Shown piece by piece: positions 1-6,655 of a DNA stretch of 29,854 nucleotides. This stretch comes from a virus. The stretch lies in IMG/VR virus record IMGVR_UViG_3300011416_000030, positions 1-29,854 of that record; one strand, 5' to 3'. Made by a program: the position numbers and the translations under genes. The notes beneath the pieces are model-generated. The model did no database searches. It was not told where the DNA came from and saw nothing but the letters and a program-made list of their open reading frames with translations. Every line of letters starts with the position of its first letter. The first letter of the stretch is position 1.

Positions 1-497
1 ATTCTCGCACCACCTACCACATACCACAAATGCACCCCACACCACAACGCCACAAATGCCGTGCGAACATTCTGCGCGCCGTACACCGCACCACGCGTTT
101 TTGGGCCCGCCGGCGCACCACCTATGAACATTTCGGCCGCCGCAGACGGCGGGAAGTTCTGGGAACTTGAAAGCACTTCTTCACCCTGTCCGCACTTTTC
201 CCTAACGAATTCGCGACGTTACACGGGTCGTTCGTGGCGGGCTTGTCCATTCTCGCCCAAATATCCCCGCCTTTTCACATAGTTACACAAATCGCGGACA
301 CCTCAAATTTTAGCCCTATAAGAGAGTGATGTCCGTAAAAATTTGCGGACATGCGGACATGGGGCGTCGGTCGGGGAAACCGACTCACCTGTCGGGCGGC
401 GGCCATTAGGGCCGCACGCCCTCGGGTGAAGCAGTGCACGTTACGGACAGCCCCGAGCCCCGAGGATGGGGCCGAGGGCCATACCACCAGAGACCCA
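1..497. other. Non-coding leader with repeats, upstream of the small terminase gene
   Basis: No convincing gene is visible here. The open frames present (a GTG-start frame at 61-282, and a short Arg-rich frame from the ATG at 30) lack a ribosome binding site and have low-complexity translations. The stretch holds two copies of CCACAAATGC (24-33 and 50-59), four GCGGACA/TGTCCGC heptamers (187-193 reverse, 294-300, 345-351, 353-359) and a near-perfect palindrome at 329-352. A weak promoter-like pair, CGGACA (295-300) and TATAAG (317-322) with a 16-bp spacer, is also present. Its place directly before terS makes it a candidate packaging (cos/pac) or operator region, which is inference. Confidence 0.6.
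329..352. promoter_or_regulatory. Near-perfect palindrome, candidate operator or terminase recognition site
   Basis: The arms ATGTCCGTAAA (329-339) and TTTGCGGACAT (342-352) are reverse complements except for one T/G wobble, leaving a 2-nt centre. A further CGGACAT follows directly at 354-360. The perfect 7-bp ends (ATGTCCG/CGGACAT) recur as single heptamers elsewhere in the leader. The shape fits a dimeric protein binding site. Phage TerS binding sites often lie within or just before terS, so TerS or a repressor are candidate binders. Nothing in the sequence decides between them. Confidence 0.45.
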
Positions 498-526
498 TTG
501 ACATGCCACGCCGCGCATGCTATTCT
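498..526 (+). promoter_or_regulatory. Sigma70-like extended -10 promoter for the terminase operon
   Basis: TTGACA (498-503) is followed by a 17-bp spacer and TATTCT (521-526). The spacer ends in TGC, so an extended -10 TGn element is present. The expected start point is about 533, which is exactly the ATG of one candidate TerS start. If the promoter is active, TerS starts at 434 or 503 are excluded. The architecture matches the promoter at 5271-5299. Confidence 0.7.
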
Positions 527-532
527 GGCCGT

Positions 533-1159
533 ATGGGTAGGATACGTCGACCGCCACGGCCGCAGGCGCCGCTCGTACCACATACGCAAGCGACGCCCTA
601 TTCTATGGACGCGCGGACGTACGAACGCGAGGAGTTGGGGGAACAAGAACTTGAAATCCTTCGTCGCCTTCTCGAACGACAAGAACCTAAGAGCATATGT
701 GTCGACATGGGGCTTGCGCGGCAGACTCTGGATGCACTGTCCCTTCAACCCAGGTTTCAGCGTGAGTACGAACTTCAGGCGAAGATTGCCGATCGAAGCA
801 TTCGAGTACGCATGGAACGCCTCGCAGGTGAGGCTCTTGACGTTGTCCGAGACGTTATGCGTACTGCGGTATCTCCCGGTAACCGCCTTCGAGCTGCGGT
901 GGAGATACTTGATCGAAGCGGCTACGTCAAAATTGAGAAGCGACTCACGGTTACCGCCGATGCTGAATCGATCATTCGCGAACTCAATCGTCTGGGAGCC
1001 ACCGACGCTGTGCCGTCTGACCCAGTGACCGTACCACATGCCACACAAGTCGTACCTACTAATGAAGGGGGAGAAACATTTGAAGACGCGGAATTTGAGG
1101 AAATCGGCGCGGCCGTCGCCAACGCCGTCGCCGAAGGGCGACTCGATCAAGACGCTTAA
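533..1159 (+). CDS. terS: Small terminase subunit (TerS-like)
   Basis: This 208-residue protein probably binds the packaging site and hands the DNA to the large terminase. A helix-turn-helix-like segment lies near residues 51-75 (EPKSICVDMGLARQTLDAL). A helical block follows at 91-133, ending in ILDRSGYVK, a pattern common in TerS oligomerisation regions. An acidic tail (residues 178-190) precedes the stop. The gene comes first in the cluster, just before the large terminase. The frame stays open up to a GTG at 434, but a consensus promoter at 498-526 makes 533 (nearly leaderless) or 605 more likely. No Shine-Dalgarno is visible at either. The assignment rests on position plus helical character and not on a diagnostic motif. 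Confidence 0.65.
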   Translation: MGRIRRPPRPQAPLVPHTQATPYSMDARTYEREELGEQELEILRRLLERQEPKSICVDMGLARQTLDALSLQPRFQREYELQAKIADRSIRVRMERLAGEALDVVRDVMRTAVSPGNRLRAAVEILDRSGYVKIEKRLTVTADAESIIRELNRLGATDAVPSDPVTVPHATQVVPTNEGGETFEDAEFEEIGAAVANAVAEGRLDQDA

Positions 1160-1181
1160 GAAACCTCGCCGCAAGGCGCGG

Positions 1182-1379
1182 GTGCCCCGGGCGCTGCCGC
1201 CCGTCGATCTGGACGCACAGGAGTGGCGCTGCATTCTCACGATCCATCGGGCCAACGAACTGACCGACCAGCAACGCTACGTTATCGTCAATTGGCTGCG
1301 GGCCAAGATCAATGAACTCGGGACCGATGAGTTCGGCCGCAACCTCGCACCGACATATCGCGCACGGACCCTGGTGTAA
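1182..1379 (+). CDS. Small protein between small and large terminase, function unknown
   Basis: I do not recognise this 65-residue protein. The C-terminal part looks like folded helical protein (QEWRCILTIHRANELTDQQ and the following WLRAKINELG). Its stop overlaps the start of the large terminase ATPase ORF by one base (TAATG), which implies translational coupling. The chosen GTG at 1182 has a weak AAGG eight bases upstream and avoids overlap with terS. Longer versions starting at ATG 1038 or 1062 would overlap terS by about 100-120 bp and add a Lys/Arg-rich head that may simply shadow the acidic tail of TerS. The end is secure; the start is not. Confidence 0.55.
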   Translation: MPRALPPVDLDAQEWRCILTIHRANELTDQQRYVIVNWLRAKINELGTDEFGRNLAPTYRARTLV

Positions 1380-2014
1380 TGGCCACACTGACCAAAGACC
1401 AAGAGATCGCCCGCACGATGAAGCGGTGGTACAGTGACCCGTGGGCCGCCATACGCGAGGGCAAAATCTTTACGCTTGACCAGACGGACGCGCGGACGCC
1501 GGTAAAACAGTTTCCCCCGAAACAACACCTCGAACAGATCACGCGGATATGGGAAGCAAACCCCATGTTGCTTGTACCCAAGAGTCGGCGCATGATGCTT
1601 TCGTGGTTGATGTGCTACCTGCATTTGTGGTATGCTATGTTTCACCCAGGACGTGCGATCTTTATCGTCAGCGACAAGGAGCAAAAGAGTGATGGTCTGG
1701 TCCGTATGTGTGAATTCATGTACACGAATATCCCAGACGGGACAATTCTTAAACCGATCATGCGCTCAAAATATTGCGCGCTGGAGTTTCCCGGACTGGA
1801 TTCCTACATCATGGGCCTTCCAAGCGGGGCCGCTCAGCTTCGACAGTACACCGCTTCTGCGCTACTTTTTGATGAATTTGCATTTTGGGGTGACGCCATG
1901 GAAACGCTTGGTGCTGCTCGGCCCACTATCGAAGGTGGGGGGCGTCTCACCATCGTCTCTTCAGCACAAGATGGTCCATATAAAAAACTCGTGTTCGATG
2001 AAACCCTGGCTTAA
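1379..2014 (+). CDS. terL: Large terminase, ATPase half (split gene)
   Basis: This is the N-terminal packaging-motor ATPase domain of a large terminase, 211 residues long, where an intact TerL usually has about 450-600. Visible motifs are a deviant Walker A (VPKSRRMMLSW, residues 66-76, no GK[ST]), a Walker B with catalytic acid (ALLFDEFAFW, D165/E166) and a coupling-motif-like TIVSSAQ (191-197). The ORF ends with TAA at 2012-2014, exactly where the linker to the nuclease domain would begin. The nuclease domain is a separate ORF at 2235-3203. The intervening ORF at 2030 is in the same frame as this one, separated by a single TAA and five codons. The start is coupled (TAATG) to the preceding small gene. 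Confidence 0.9.
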   Translation: MATLTKDQEIARTMKRWYSDPWAAIREGKIFTLDQTDARTPVKQFPPKQHLEQITRIWEANPMLLVPKSRRMMLSWLMCYLHLWYAMFHPGRAIFIVSDKEQKSDGLVRMCEFMYTNIPDGTILKPIMRSKYCALEFPGLDSYIMGLPSGAAQLRQYTASALLFDEFAFWGDAMETLGAARPTIEGGGRLTIVSSAQDGPYKKLVFDETLA

Positions 2015-2029
2015 CATAGCGGAGGAATA

Positions 2030-2245
2030 ATGTTTGACGAAGGACAGCATCATCCCAAGTGGTCGTTTGTACGCGGGTGGAACGAGCGGCGTTGCACATG
2101 CGCCGCCTGCTTACCGGCGTTGCAGTTCCGACAGCAGCCTACCATGGCGCCATACCTGCCGGTAATGCAGCCACAGCCAGCGCCCTCCCCCTATTTTTAT
2201 GGTGACATAGTCCGAACCACCAGCGGCACCACCAATGTCAAGTAA
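2030..2245 (+). CDS. 71-residue ORF inserted between the two terminase halves
   Basis: I do not recognise this protein. It has a strong ribosome binding site (GGAGGA five bases before the ATG), and its end overlaps the nuclease ORF start by 11 bp, so it sits in the operon like a real gene. The first half is aromatic and charged with a C-x-C-x2-C motif near residues 22-27 (RCTCAAC). The second half is proline-rich (MQPQPAPSPYFY). It is in frame with the upstream ATPase ORF, so readthrough of one UAA would fuse them. It could be a motor accessory protein, a linker brought in by readthrough and frameshift, or a small inserted cargo gene. The sequence alone does not decide. Confidence 0.6.
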   Translation: MFDEGQHHPKWSFVRGWNERRCTCAACLPALQFRQQPTMAPYLPVMQPQPAPSPYFYGDIVRTTSGTTNVK

Positions 2246-3203
2246 CGTCTCGCCACTCGCGGCCGTACTACTGGGCAACCCGGGCGGCATCGCATACGTC
2301 CCGGACCTACCCCAGGGCGCCGTCGTCACCAACACCACGCGCGGCATATGGGAGTGGACCAATGTACAAAACGGCTTTCACGTCGCGCTCGTTCATTTTT
2401 CAAGCGACCCTTCCAAGGACAGTGACGCATTCGTCACGGAAGCACGCAAAGGAACTTCGGTCGCTAACTACGAACGCGAGTACAATATTCGCTGGCAAAG
2501 TTTTCGAGGCAAGCCGGTTTTCTCGGAAGACTTCAAGCGTAATTTCCACGTTTCTACCGCGCCACTCGTGGCCCAGTCACAACTACCTATTATTCGTGGA
2601 TGGGACTTCGGTCTATATCCCGCATGTGTGTTTACCCAATTATGGCCGGGGATGCGATTGGTGGTGCTCCGAGAGATATGCGAATCGGGCATGGGTCTCG
2701 AACGGTTTCTCGAAGAGGTTGCTGCGAAATCCATTGAGTGGTTTCCGGGGTCGCGCAAGTACTACGAAGTAGTAGACCCCGCAGGTTTCGCCCGCTCGGC
2801 GAACGACGAACGTACCGCCGTGTCGATGCTCGCGAACACGTCGACATACCGCATGAACGTCACTCCCGGGGTGCAGGTTCCGGCGGAGCGTCTCAAGGCC
2901 GTACGCAAATTCCTGAGTCGCGTGGTGCGCGGCGAGCCCGCGATGCTGATCGACCCATCGTGCCCCATGGTCATCGGTGGCATGGACGGCGGCTACCACT
3001 ATTCCTATAATGTATCTGGACAACTCAGAGAAAAGCCCGAGAAAAACATCTACTCACATCCGGCCGACGCCCTACAGTATGTGGCCACGCGAGTCCTGGA
3101 AATGGACCTGAGTGGTACTGCGGTGCCCGAAATCAAATCTCCCAGTTATGGTTTCAGAAATGCTAACTCAATAAAGGAACACACCCAACATGGCACAAAA
3201 TAG
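2235..3203 (+). CDS. terL: Large terminase, nuclease half (split gene)
   Basis: This is the C-terminal RuvC/RNase H-fold nuclease domain of a large terminase, 322 residues, which cuts concatemeric DNA during packaging. Candidate metal-binding acids are D124 (RGWDFG, 121-126), D181 (VVDPAG, 179-184) and D278 (HPADALQY, 275-282). The stretch around residues 37-60 (GIWEWTNVQNGFHVALVHF then SSDP) looks like the usual TerL linker between motor and nuclease. The first roughly 25 residues have no evident counterpart in other terminases that I know. Translation is probably coupled to the 71-codon ORF, which it overlaps by 11 bp. The 3' end overlaps the portal start by 14 bp. Confidence 0.9.
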   Translation: MSSNVSPLAAVLLGNPGGIAYVPDLPQGAVVTNTTRGIWEWTNVQNGFHVALVHFSSDPSKDSDAFVTEARKGTSVANYEREYNIRWQSFRGKPVFSEDFKRNFHVSTAPLVAQSQLPIIRGWDFGLYPACVFTQLWPGMRLVVLREICESGMGLERFLEEVAAKSIEWFPGSRKYYEVVDPAGFARSANDERTAVSMLANTSTYRMNVTPGVQVPAERLKAVRKFLSRVVRGEPAMLIDPSCPMVIGGMDGGYHYSYNVSGQLREKPEKNIYSHPADALQYVATRVLEMDLSGTAVPEIKSPSYGFRNANSIKEHTQHGTK

Positions 3204-5178
3204 TTCTACCTATACCGGCGTACAACTCGCCCAAGACGAGGTAAAAGAAGGTGCAAAGCAAAAGACCAAAACCGCCGTGGTGGACGATGAGACCGCTCTC
3301 GCCTTTTTCACGCATGTCTACACGGCCGCTGATGAGGCGCGGCGGCCTCGTGAGGCCGTCTGGAAGCAGTCTTGGGATTTGTACAACGGTCAGTACGACT
3401 GGAGCGGCAAAGCGAACTGGCAATCAAAGGTCAACATCTCACTGGTACGGCAAGCCGTCGACCGCGCAGCAGCGACCTTTCGTCGCGCGCTCGTTCGCAT
3501 GCGTAACTTTTTTGGGGTCGAAGCGGAATCCCGGGTTGGTTATCAGCAGGGTTTGTTCACGCGTTCCCTTTTGGATTACTGGCTCGACCGCGCCGGATTT
3601 GTGCGAGAGTTCACTTCGGCACTTAAGGTGGGTCTCATCACTTCAACGATCATAATGAAAGTGTGGTGGGAGTACTGTTGGGTCAACGACTTGACCGTCG
3701 AAATGCAAGAGAGTAAAGTTCCTACAGAGTCGTTCGGTCTGGAGACAGGATATGAAACCAAGCAAGTTGCTAAACCAAAACGCGGCCAGAGGCTTGTTGG
3801 TAAACTGGGACTTCGAGCTGTCGATCCGTTCAAGTTTTGGGTGGTCCCAGGGAGTGAAGGTCGATACGTCATCGAGCGTACCGAAGCTTTGCTTGCAGAT
3901 TTGGAAGCCATGGCAAAAAAGGGTATTTATGACATCGAGGCCGTTGCGCGGCTCGTACCTAATGCAGGTTCCGCTGACGTAAACTCCCAGGAAGACGCCG
4001 AGCGCAAGGGCGAACTTCCGGCGACCAATAAAAACTCGTTCATGAAAAGCGTCAATCTTTACCACTACTGGGGCGACATCTTCGACGAAGAGGGCAAGAT
4101 TCTGATGCGCGACGCGACGTTCACCGTGGTGTGCAGCGCGAACGGTGACCCCGTCGAGATCATTCGCAAGCCCCGGGCGAATCCCTTCTTTCACGGCTGC
4201 GCGCCCTACGTCGTCGGTACGCCCTACGTGGTACCATTCTCGACTTACAATCGCGGCATCGTCGAAGACGTGGCGGGCGTCGCCTGCATGATTACGGAAC
4301 TCTCGAACCTCATTGCGGACGGCGCCATGTTCGACGCCATCAAGGCATTCGAAATCGACATTGACCAACTTTACTCTCAGGCGGAGGCAGCCGATGGTGT
4401 GTATCCCGGGAAGACATTTCGTAAAAGTGGACTCAAATCAGGACCCGTGGACAAGCCCCTTGTACGGGCTGTTGACGTGGGCAAAATGCCACACGAGGCC
4501 ATCCATGCGCTGGCATACTTCGACAGTATCTTCCAGAAAGGGACACAGATCACTGAATTCGTTTCTGGATTCGGGGGGAGCGGAAGCAAGACTGCCACTG
4601 AGGTCTCTACAAAGACATCGCAGGCTCTCGAAGGGCTCGATGATGCCGCTCGTACCGTGGAAGAAACCGTCATTGAGCCGCTGCTGGAGCTGGGAGCAAA
4701 GACGATTTACCAGTTTCACACGAACTATACAATGCCCCGTCTGGTCGAAAACTTCCCTCAAGCCTCGATGATGCTGCAAACCCTCTCACCGGCCGAGCGT
4801 TACATCCTGATGGCGGCCGACGAGGGCTTTCAGTTCAAGGCGCGTGGCATAAGCATCATGCTGGACAAACAAAAATCCCTTGAACAAGTAGGGCAGTTCT
4901 TGCAACTCGCGGGCCACATCCCCGGGATGCTCCAGCGCCTCAACGTCGACTACGTCCTCGAAGACATCTCCATGGCCCTCGGCTGGAACCCCGAGCGCGC
5001 GCTACTCCGGCCCGCACCTTCGGTCCAGGTAATGGGCCAACAGGGCGCCCAGGGCGGCCAAGGCTTTCCACAACAGGGCACCGGTCCCACCCCAGCGCAA
5101 CAGGTCGCGGGTGAGCAGGGAGCCGAGCAGGGTGGAGCACAAGGGAATCCCATGGCAATTATGGGAGCTTTAGGGTAA
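3190..5178 (+). CDS. Portal protein
   Basis: This 662-residue protein forms the dodecameric ring at the head vertex through which DNA enters and leaves, and which binds the terminase and the adaptor. The length and position directly after the terminase are typical for podovirus portals. The N-terminal part contains a WDLYNGQYDW segment and a long helical stretch (RQAVDRAAATFRRALVRM). The middle has the mixed alpha/beta stem region. The last 50 residues are Gln/Gly-rich and low complexity (VMGQQGAQGGQGFPQQG), a common feature of portal tails. The ribosome binding site is AAAGGA, and the start lies within the end of the nuclease ORF. Confidence 0.85.
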   Translation: MAQNSSTYTGVQLAQDEVKEGAKQKTKTAVVDDETALAFFTHVYTAADEARRPREAVWKQSWDLYNGQYDWSGKANWQSKVNISLVRQAVDRAAATFRRALVRMRNFFGVEAESRVGYQQGLFTRSLLDYWLDRAGFVREFTSALKVGLITSTIIMKVWWEYCWVNDLTVEMQESKVPTESFGLETGYETKQVAKPKRGQRLVGKLGLRAVDPFKFWVVPGSEGRYVIERTEALLADLEAMAKKGIYDIEAVARLVPNAGSADVNSQEDAERKGELPATNKNSFMKSVNLYHYWGDIFDEEGKILMRDATFTVVCSANGDPVEIIRKPRANPFFHGCAPYVVGTPYVVPFSTYNRGIVEDVAGVACMITELSNLIADGAMFDAIKAFEIDIDQLYSQAEAADGVYPGKTFRKSGLKSGPVDKPLVRAVDVGKMPHEAIHALAYFDSIFQKGTQITEFVSGFGGSGSKTATEVSTKTSQALEGLDDAARTVEETVIEPLLELGAKTIYQFHTNYTMPRLVENFPQASMMLQTLSPAERYILMAADEGFQFKARGISIMLDKQKSLEQVGQFLQLAGHIPGMLQRLNVDYVLEDISMALGWNPERALLRPAPSVQVMGQQGAQGGQGFPQQGTGPTPAQQVAGEQGAEQGGAQGNPMAIMGALG

Positions 5179-5225
5179 CAGCTAGTACCCACGGCCTCCT
5201 CCCCGTGCGGTACGATCGCCCATTT

Positions 5226-5260
5226 ACCAGGGGGCGGCGATTCATAAATAGCCCCCCGGT
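5226..5260. other. Hairpin between portal gene and internal promoter
   Basis: ACCAGGGGGC (5226-5235) pairs with GCCCCCCGGT (5251-5260) with one A-C mismatch around a 15-nt loop. No T-run follows, so it is not a classical intrinsic terminator. It may slow or process the transcript arriving from the portal gene before the promoter at 5271. Confidence 0.4.
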
Positions 5261-5270
5261 GCCAACCCTC

Positions 5271-5299
5271 TTGACACGTGACTCCACAAATGGTATCTT
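5271..5299 (+). promoter_or_regulatory. Sigma70-like extended -10 promoter for the head gene cluster
   Basis: A perfect TTGACA (5271-5276), a 17-bp spacer ending in TGG, and TATCTT (5294-5299) form a strong host-type promoter with an extended -10 element. It lies in the 142-bp gap after the portal gene, 22 bp upstream of the next ATG. It would boost transcription of the small genes, scaffold and capsid genes up to the terminator at 8952-8986. Confidence 0.75.
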
Positions 5300-5320
5300 T
5301 TAAGGAAAGGTAACACACAT

Positions 5321-5632
5321 ATGGCAACCGAACGCGTAGCATCTCGCAACGAATGGCTCGACAAACATGCCGAGCACGATGACTTTGACCCGACCAAAAT
5401 AACGATTTCACCCAAGGCCAAGGGCCAACTGGCAGACGGCTACTCGAAGCTCGACGCTGGCAAAGACGCCACGGGCAAACCGCTCCAACTCAAGAGTGAG
5501 CGCGAGCGCGTTGGCAGCAAGTGGCCCGGCCCCAAAGGTCGCGTCGGCACCGTGCTGCACGGCAAAGCATCACCTTCGAGCGCCGAGTCGTTTCTACATG
5601 TCGCCAAGAACAAAGAGTTCCAGGCGAAGTAA
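5321..5632 (+). CDS. Small hydrophilic protein, function unknown
   Basis: I do not recognise this 103-residue protein. It is highly charged and Lys/Asp-rich with no membrane segment (for example EWLDKHAEHDDFDPTKITI). It begins after an AAGGAAAGG ribosome binding site directly downstream of the 5271 promoter, so it should be expressed strongly. Its C-terminal part (WPGPKGRVGTVLHGKASP) is Gly/Lys-rich and may be disordered. Its position between portal and scaffold suggests a minor head or morphogenesis role, by position only. Confidence 0.75.
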   Translation: MATERVASRNEWLDKHAEHDDFDPTKITISPKAKGQLADGYSKLDAGKDATGKPLQLKSERERVGSKWPGPKGRVGTVLHGKASPSSAESFLHVAKNKEFQAK

Positions 5633-5848
5633 ATGCCCGGCAAACTGCCCCGACTCGGGGCGCATGTCGAGTATTTGGGCCACTTCCAGGGGTGCTTACG
5701 TGAAGGCCACAATACGATCCGAGGCAACGCCCGGGGGTCATACGACGTGTACAGCGAAAGCGGCCGCCGCATGGGCAAAAATCTTTCGCGCGCGGGAGCG
5801 CACAAGCGAATCGGTCAGATCGAATATTTCAAGCACCACAAGGGCTAA
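5633..5848 (+). CDS. Small basic protein, function unknown
   Basis: This 71-residue protein is Gly/Arg/His-rich and strongly basic (GKLPRLGAHVEYLGHFQG; RMGKNLSRAGAHKRIGQ). Its ATG follows the previous stop with no gap (TAAATG), implying co-translation with the 5321 gene. The composition would fit nucleic acid binding, but no known fold is recognisable. Confidence 0.7.
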   Translation: MPGKLPRLGAHVEYLGHFQGCLREGHNTIRGNARGSYDVYSESGRRMGKNLSRAGAHKRIGQIEYFKHHKG

Positions 5849-5854
5849 TCACCA

Positions 5855-6040
5855 ATGAAAATTTTTCTTCTACTTGTTTACTTGTTCGCAGGCGACCTGA
5901 AGGTCGAAAAAACCGAAATGAAGTCACTCGATGCTTGCATGGCCAAAGGCAACGAGCGCCTCGTCGAAATAACCACTGATCCTCGCTTCGTGCGCGGCGT
6001 ATTCGCCGATTGCATCGAAGTCGAATCAAGGACGATCTAA
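5855..6040 (+). CDS. Small exported or membrane-anchored protein with two cysteines
   Basis: The 61-residue product begins with a short hydrophobic stretch (MKIFLLLVYLFAGD) that could be a weak signal or anchor. A small hydrophilic domain follows with two cysteines (in LDACMAKG and FADCIEV) that could form a disulfide in the periplasm. No spanin-type coiled coil is clear. The stop overlaps the start of the lipoprotein gene by one base (TAATG), so the two are probably made together. The function is unknown; an envelope role is inferred from the N-terminus and neighbour. Confidence 0.65.
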   Translation: MKIFLLLVYLFAGDLKVEKTEMKSLDACMAKGNERLVEITTDPRFVRGVFADCIEVESRTI

Positions 6041-6279
6041 TGAAAAATGCGATACGTTTTCTGGCAGTTATGTATCTGGTTGTGGGACTTAGTGGCTGTA
6101 GCACTTTTGGTCTCGACAAGCTTAACGCAGAGGGTTCTGCGAGCGGTGCGTTTTGTGTTGAGGGTAGTGGGCCTCCGATGACCGGCTCGGGCCACGTCGC
6201 CGCCGCCCACACCAATGACGGCTTCAAGGGCCAGATAACCATTACACCCGAGTGTGGTGTACAAATCATAAGCGAATAA
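6040..6279 (+). CDS. Small outer-membrane-type lipoprotein
   Basis: The 79-residue precursor has a short basic start, a hydrophobic core (FLAVMYLVVG) and a clear lipobox LSGC with the acylated cysteine at position 20. The mature part is about 60 residues, Gly/Ser/Thr-rich, with two further cysteines. The start at 6040 is chosen over an upstream ATG at 6010 because it gives a proper signal peptide and a TAATG junction. Lipidation by host enzymes would place it in the envelope. Phage lipoproteins of this size include o-spanins and superinfection-exclusion proteins, but neither can be assigned here. Confidence 0.75.
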   Translation: MKNAIRFLAVMYLVVGLSGCSTFGLDKLNAEGSASGAFCVEGSGPPMTGSGHVAAAHTNDGFKGQITITPECGVQIISE

Positions 6280-6566
6280 TGGCCGCACCACGCCGGATAC
6301 ATACACCCGAGGCACTCGGGATTCTTAACGATGAGTCGCTCGCCGGTGCAGGCGCCGCGACCATCATGCGCTCGCTCGCACCCGTGCTCGACACGCGACT
6401 TGCGTACTTTCTCAAATGCCTCGAAGATGCACCACCGGACCTTAACGTGCTTCTGGACCTGCGGTCCAAGATTGCTACGATTCGCAATCTACAGCGCGAA
6501 CTCGAAACCACCATGCAACGTGGCCACGAGGCAGCCGGTGAACTCGAATCGCAATATCGTCAGTAA
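6279..6566 (+). CDS. Small helical protein, possible head assembly factor
   Basis: This 95-residue protein is mostly helical. The C-terminal half has a coiled-coil-like run (LRSKIATIRNLQRELETTM). It is coupled by TAATG to the lipoprotein gene and lies just before the scaffold gene. The downstream 89 bp before scaffold hold no gene. A role in capsid assembly is suggested only by context. Confidence 0.7.
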   Translation: MAAPRRIHTPEALGILNDESLAGAGAATIMRSLAPVLDTRLAYFLKCLEDAPPDLNVLLDLRSKIATIRNLQRELETTMQRGHEAAGELESQYRQ

Positions 6567-6655
6567 CCCCCAGGCCCCCGCGCAGCGGGCACAACCTCGG
6601 GCAGATAAACAACGGCCCCGCATACGACGTGCGGCACAACCGAAGGAGTCGTAAA

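Noticed and set aside
61-282. 73-codon GTG-start frame in the leader
   Set aside because: It has no ribosome binding site and a Pro/Ser/Arg-rich sequence without recognisable structure, in a region full of repeats.
275-1255. 326-codon open frame on the minus strand across the leader and terS
   Set aside because: It lies antisense to the small terminase, covers the repeat-rich leader and has an Arg/Ser/Cys-rich, non-protein-like translation. The plus-strand terS frame has better protein character.
2012-2235. Group I intron interrupting terL
   Set aside because: The roughly 220-bp insertion carries an ORF with a strong ribosome binding site and overlapping stop/start. I could not find convincing conserved intron core elements. 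It is kept only as an alternative within the split-terminase finding.
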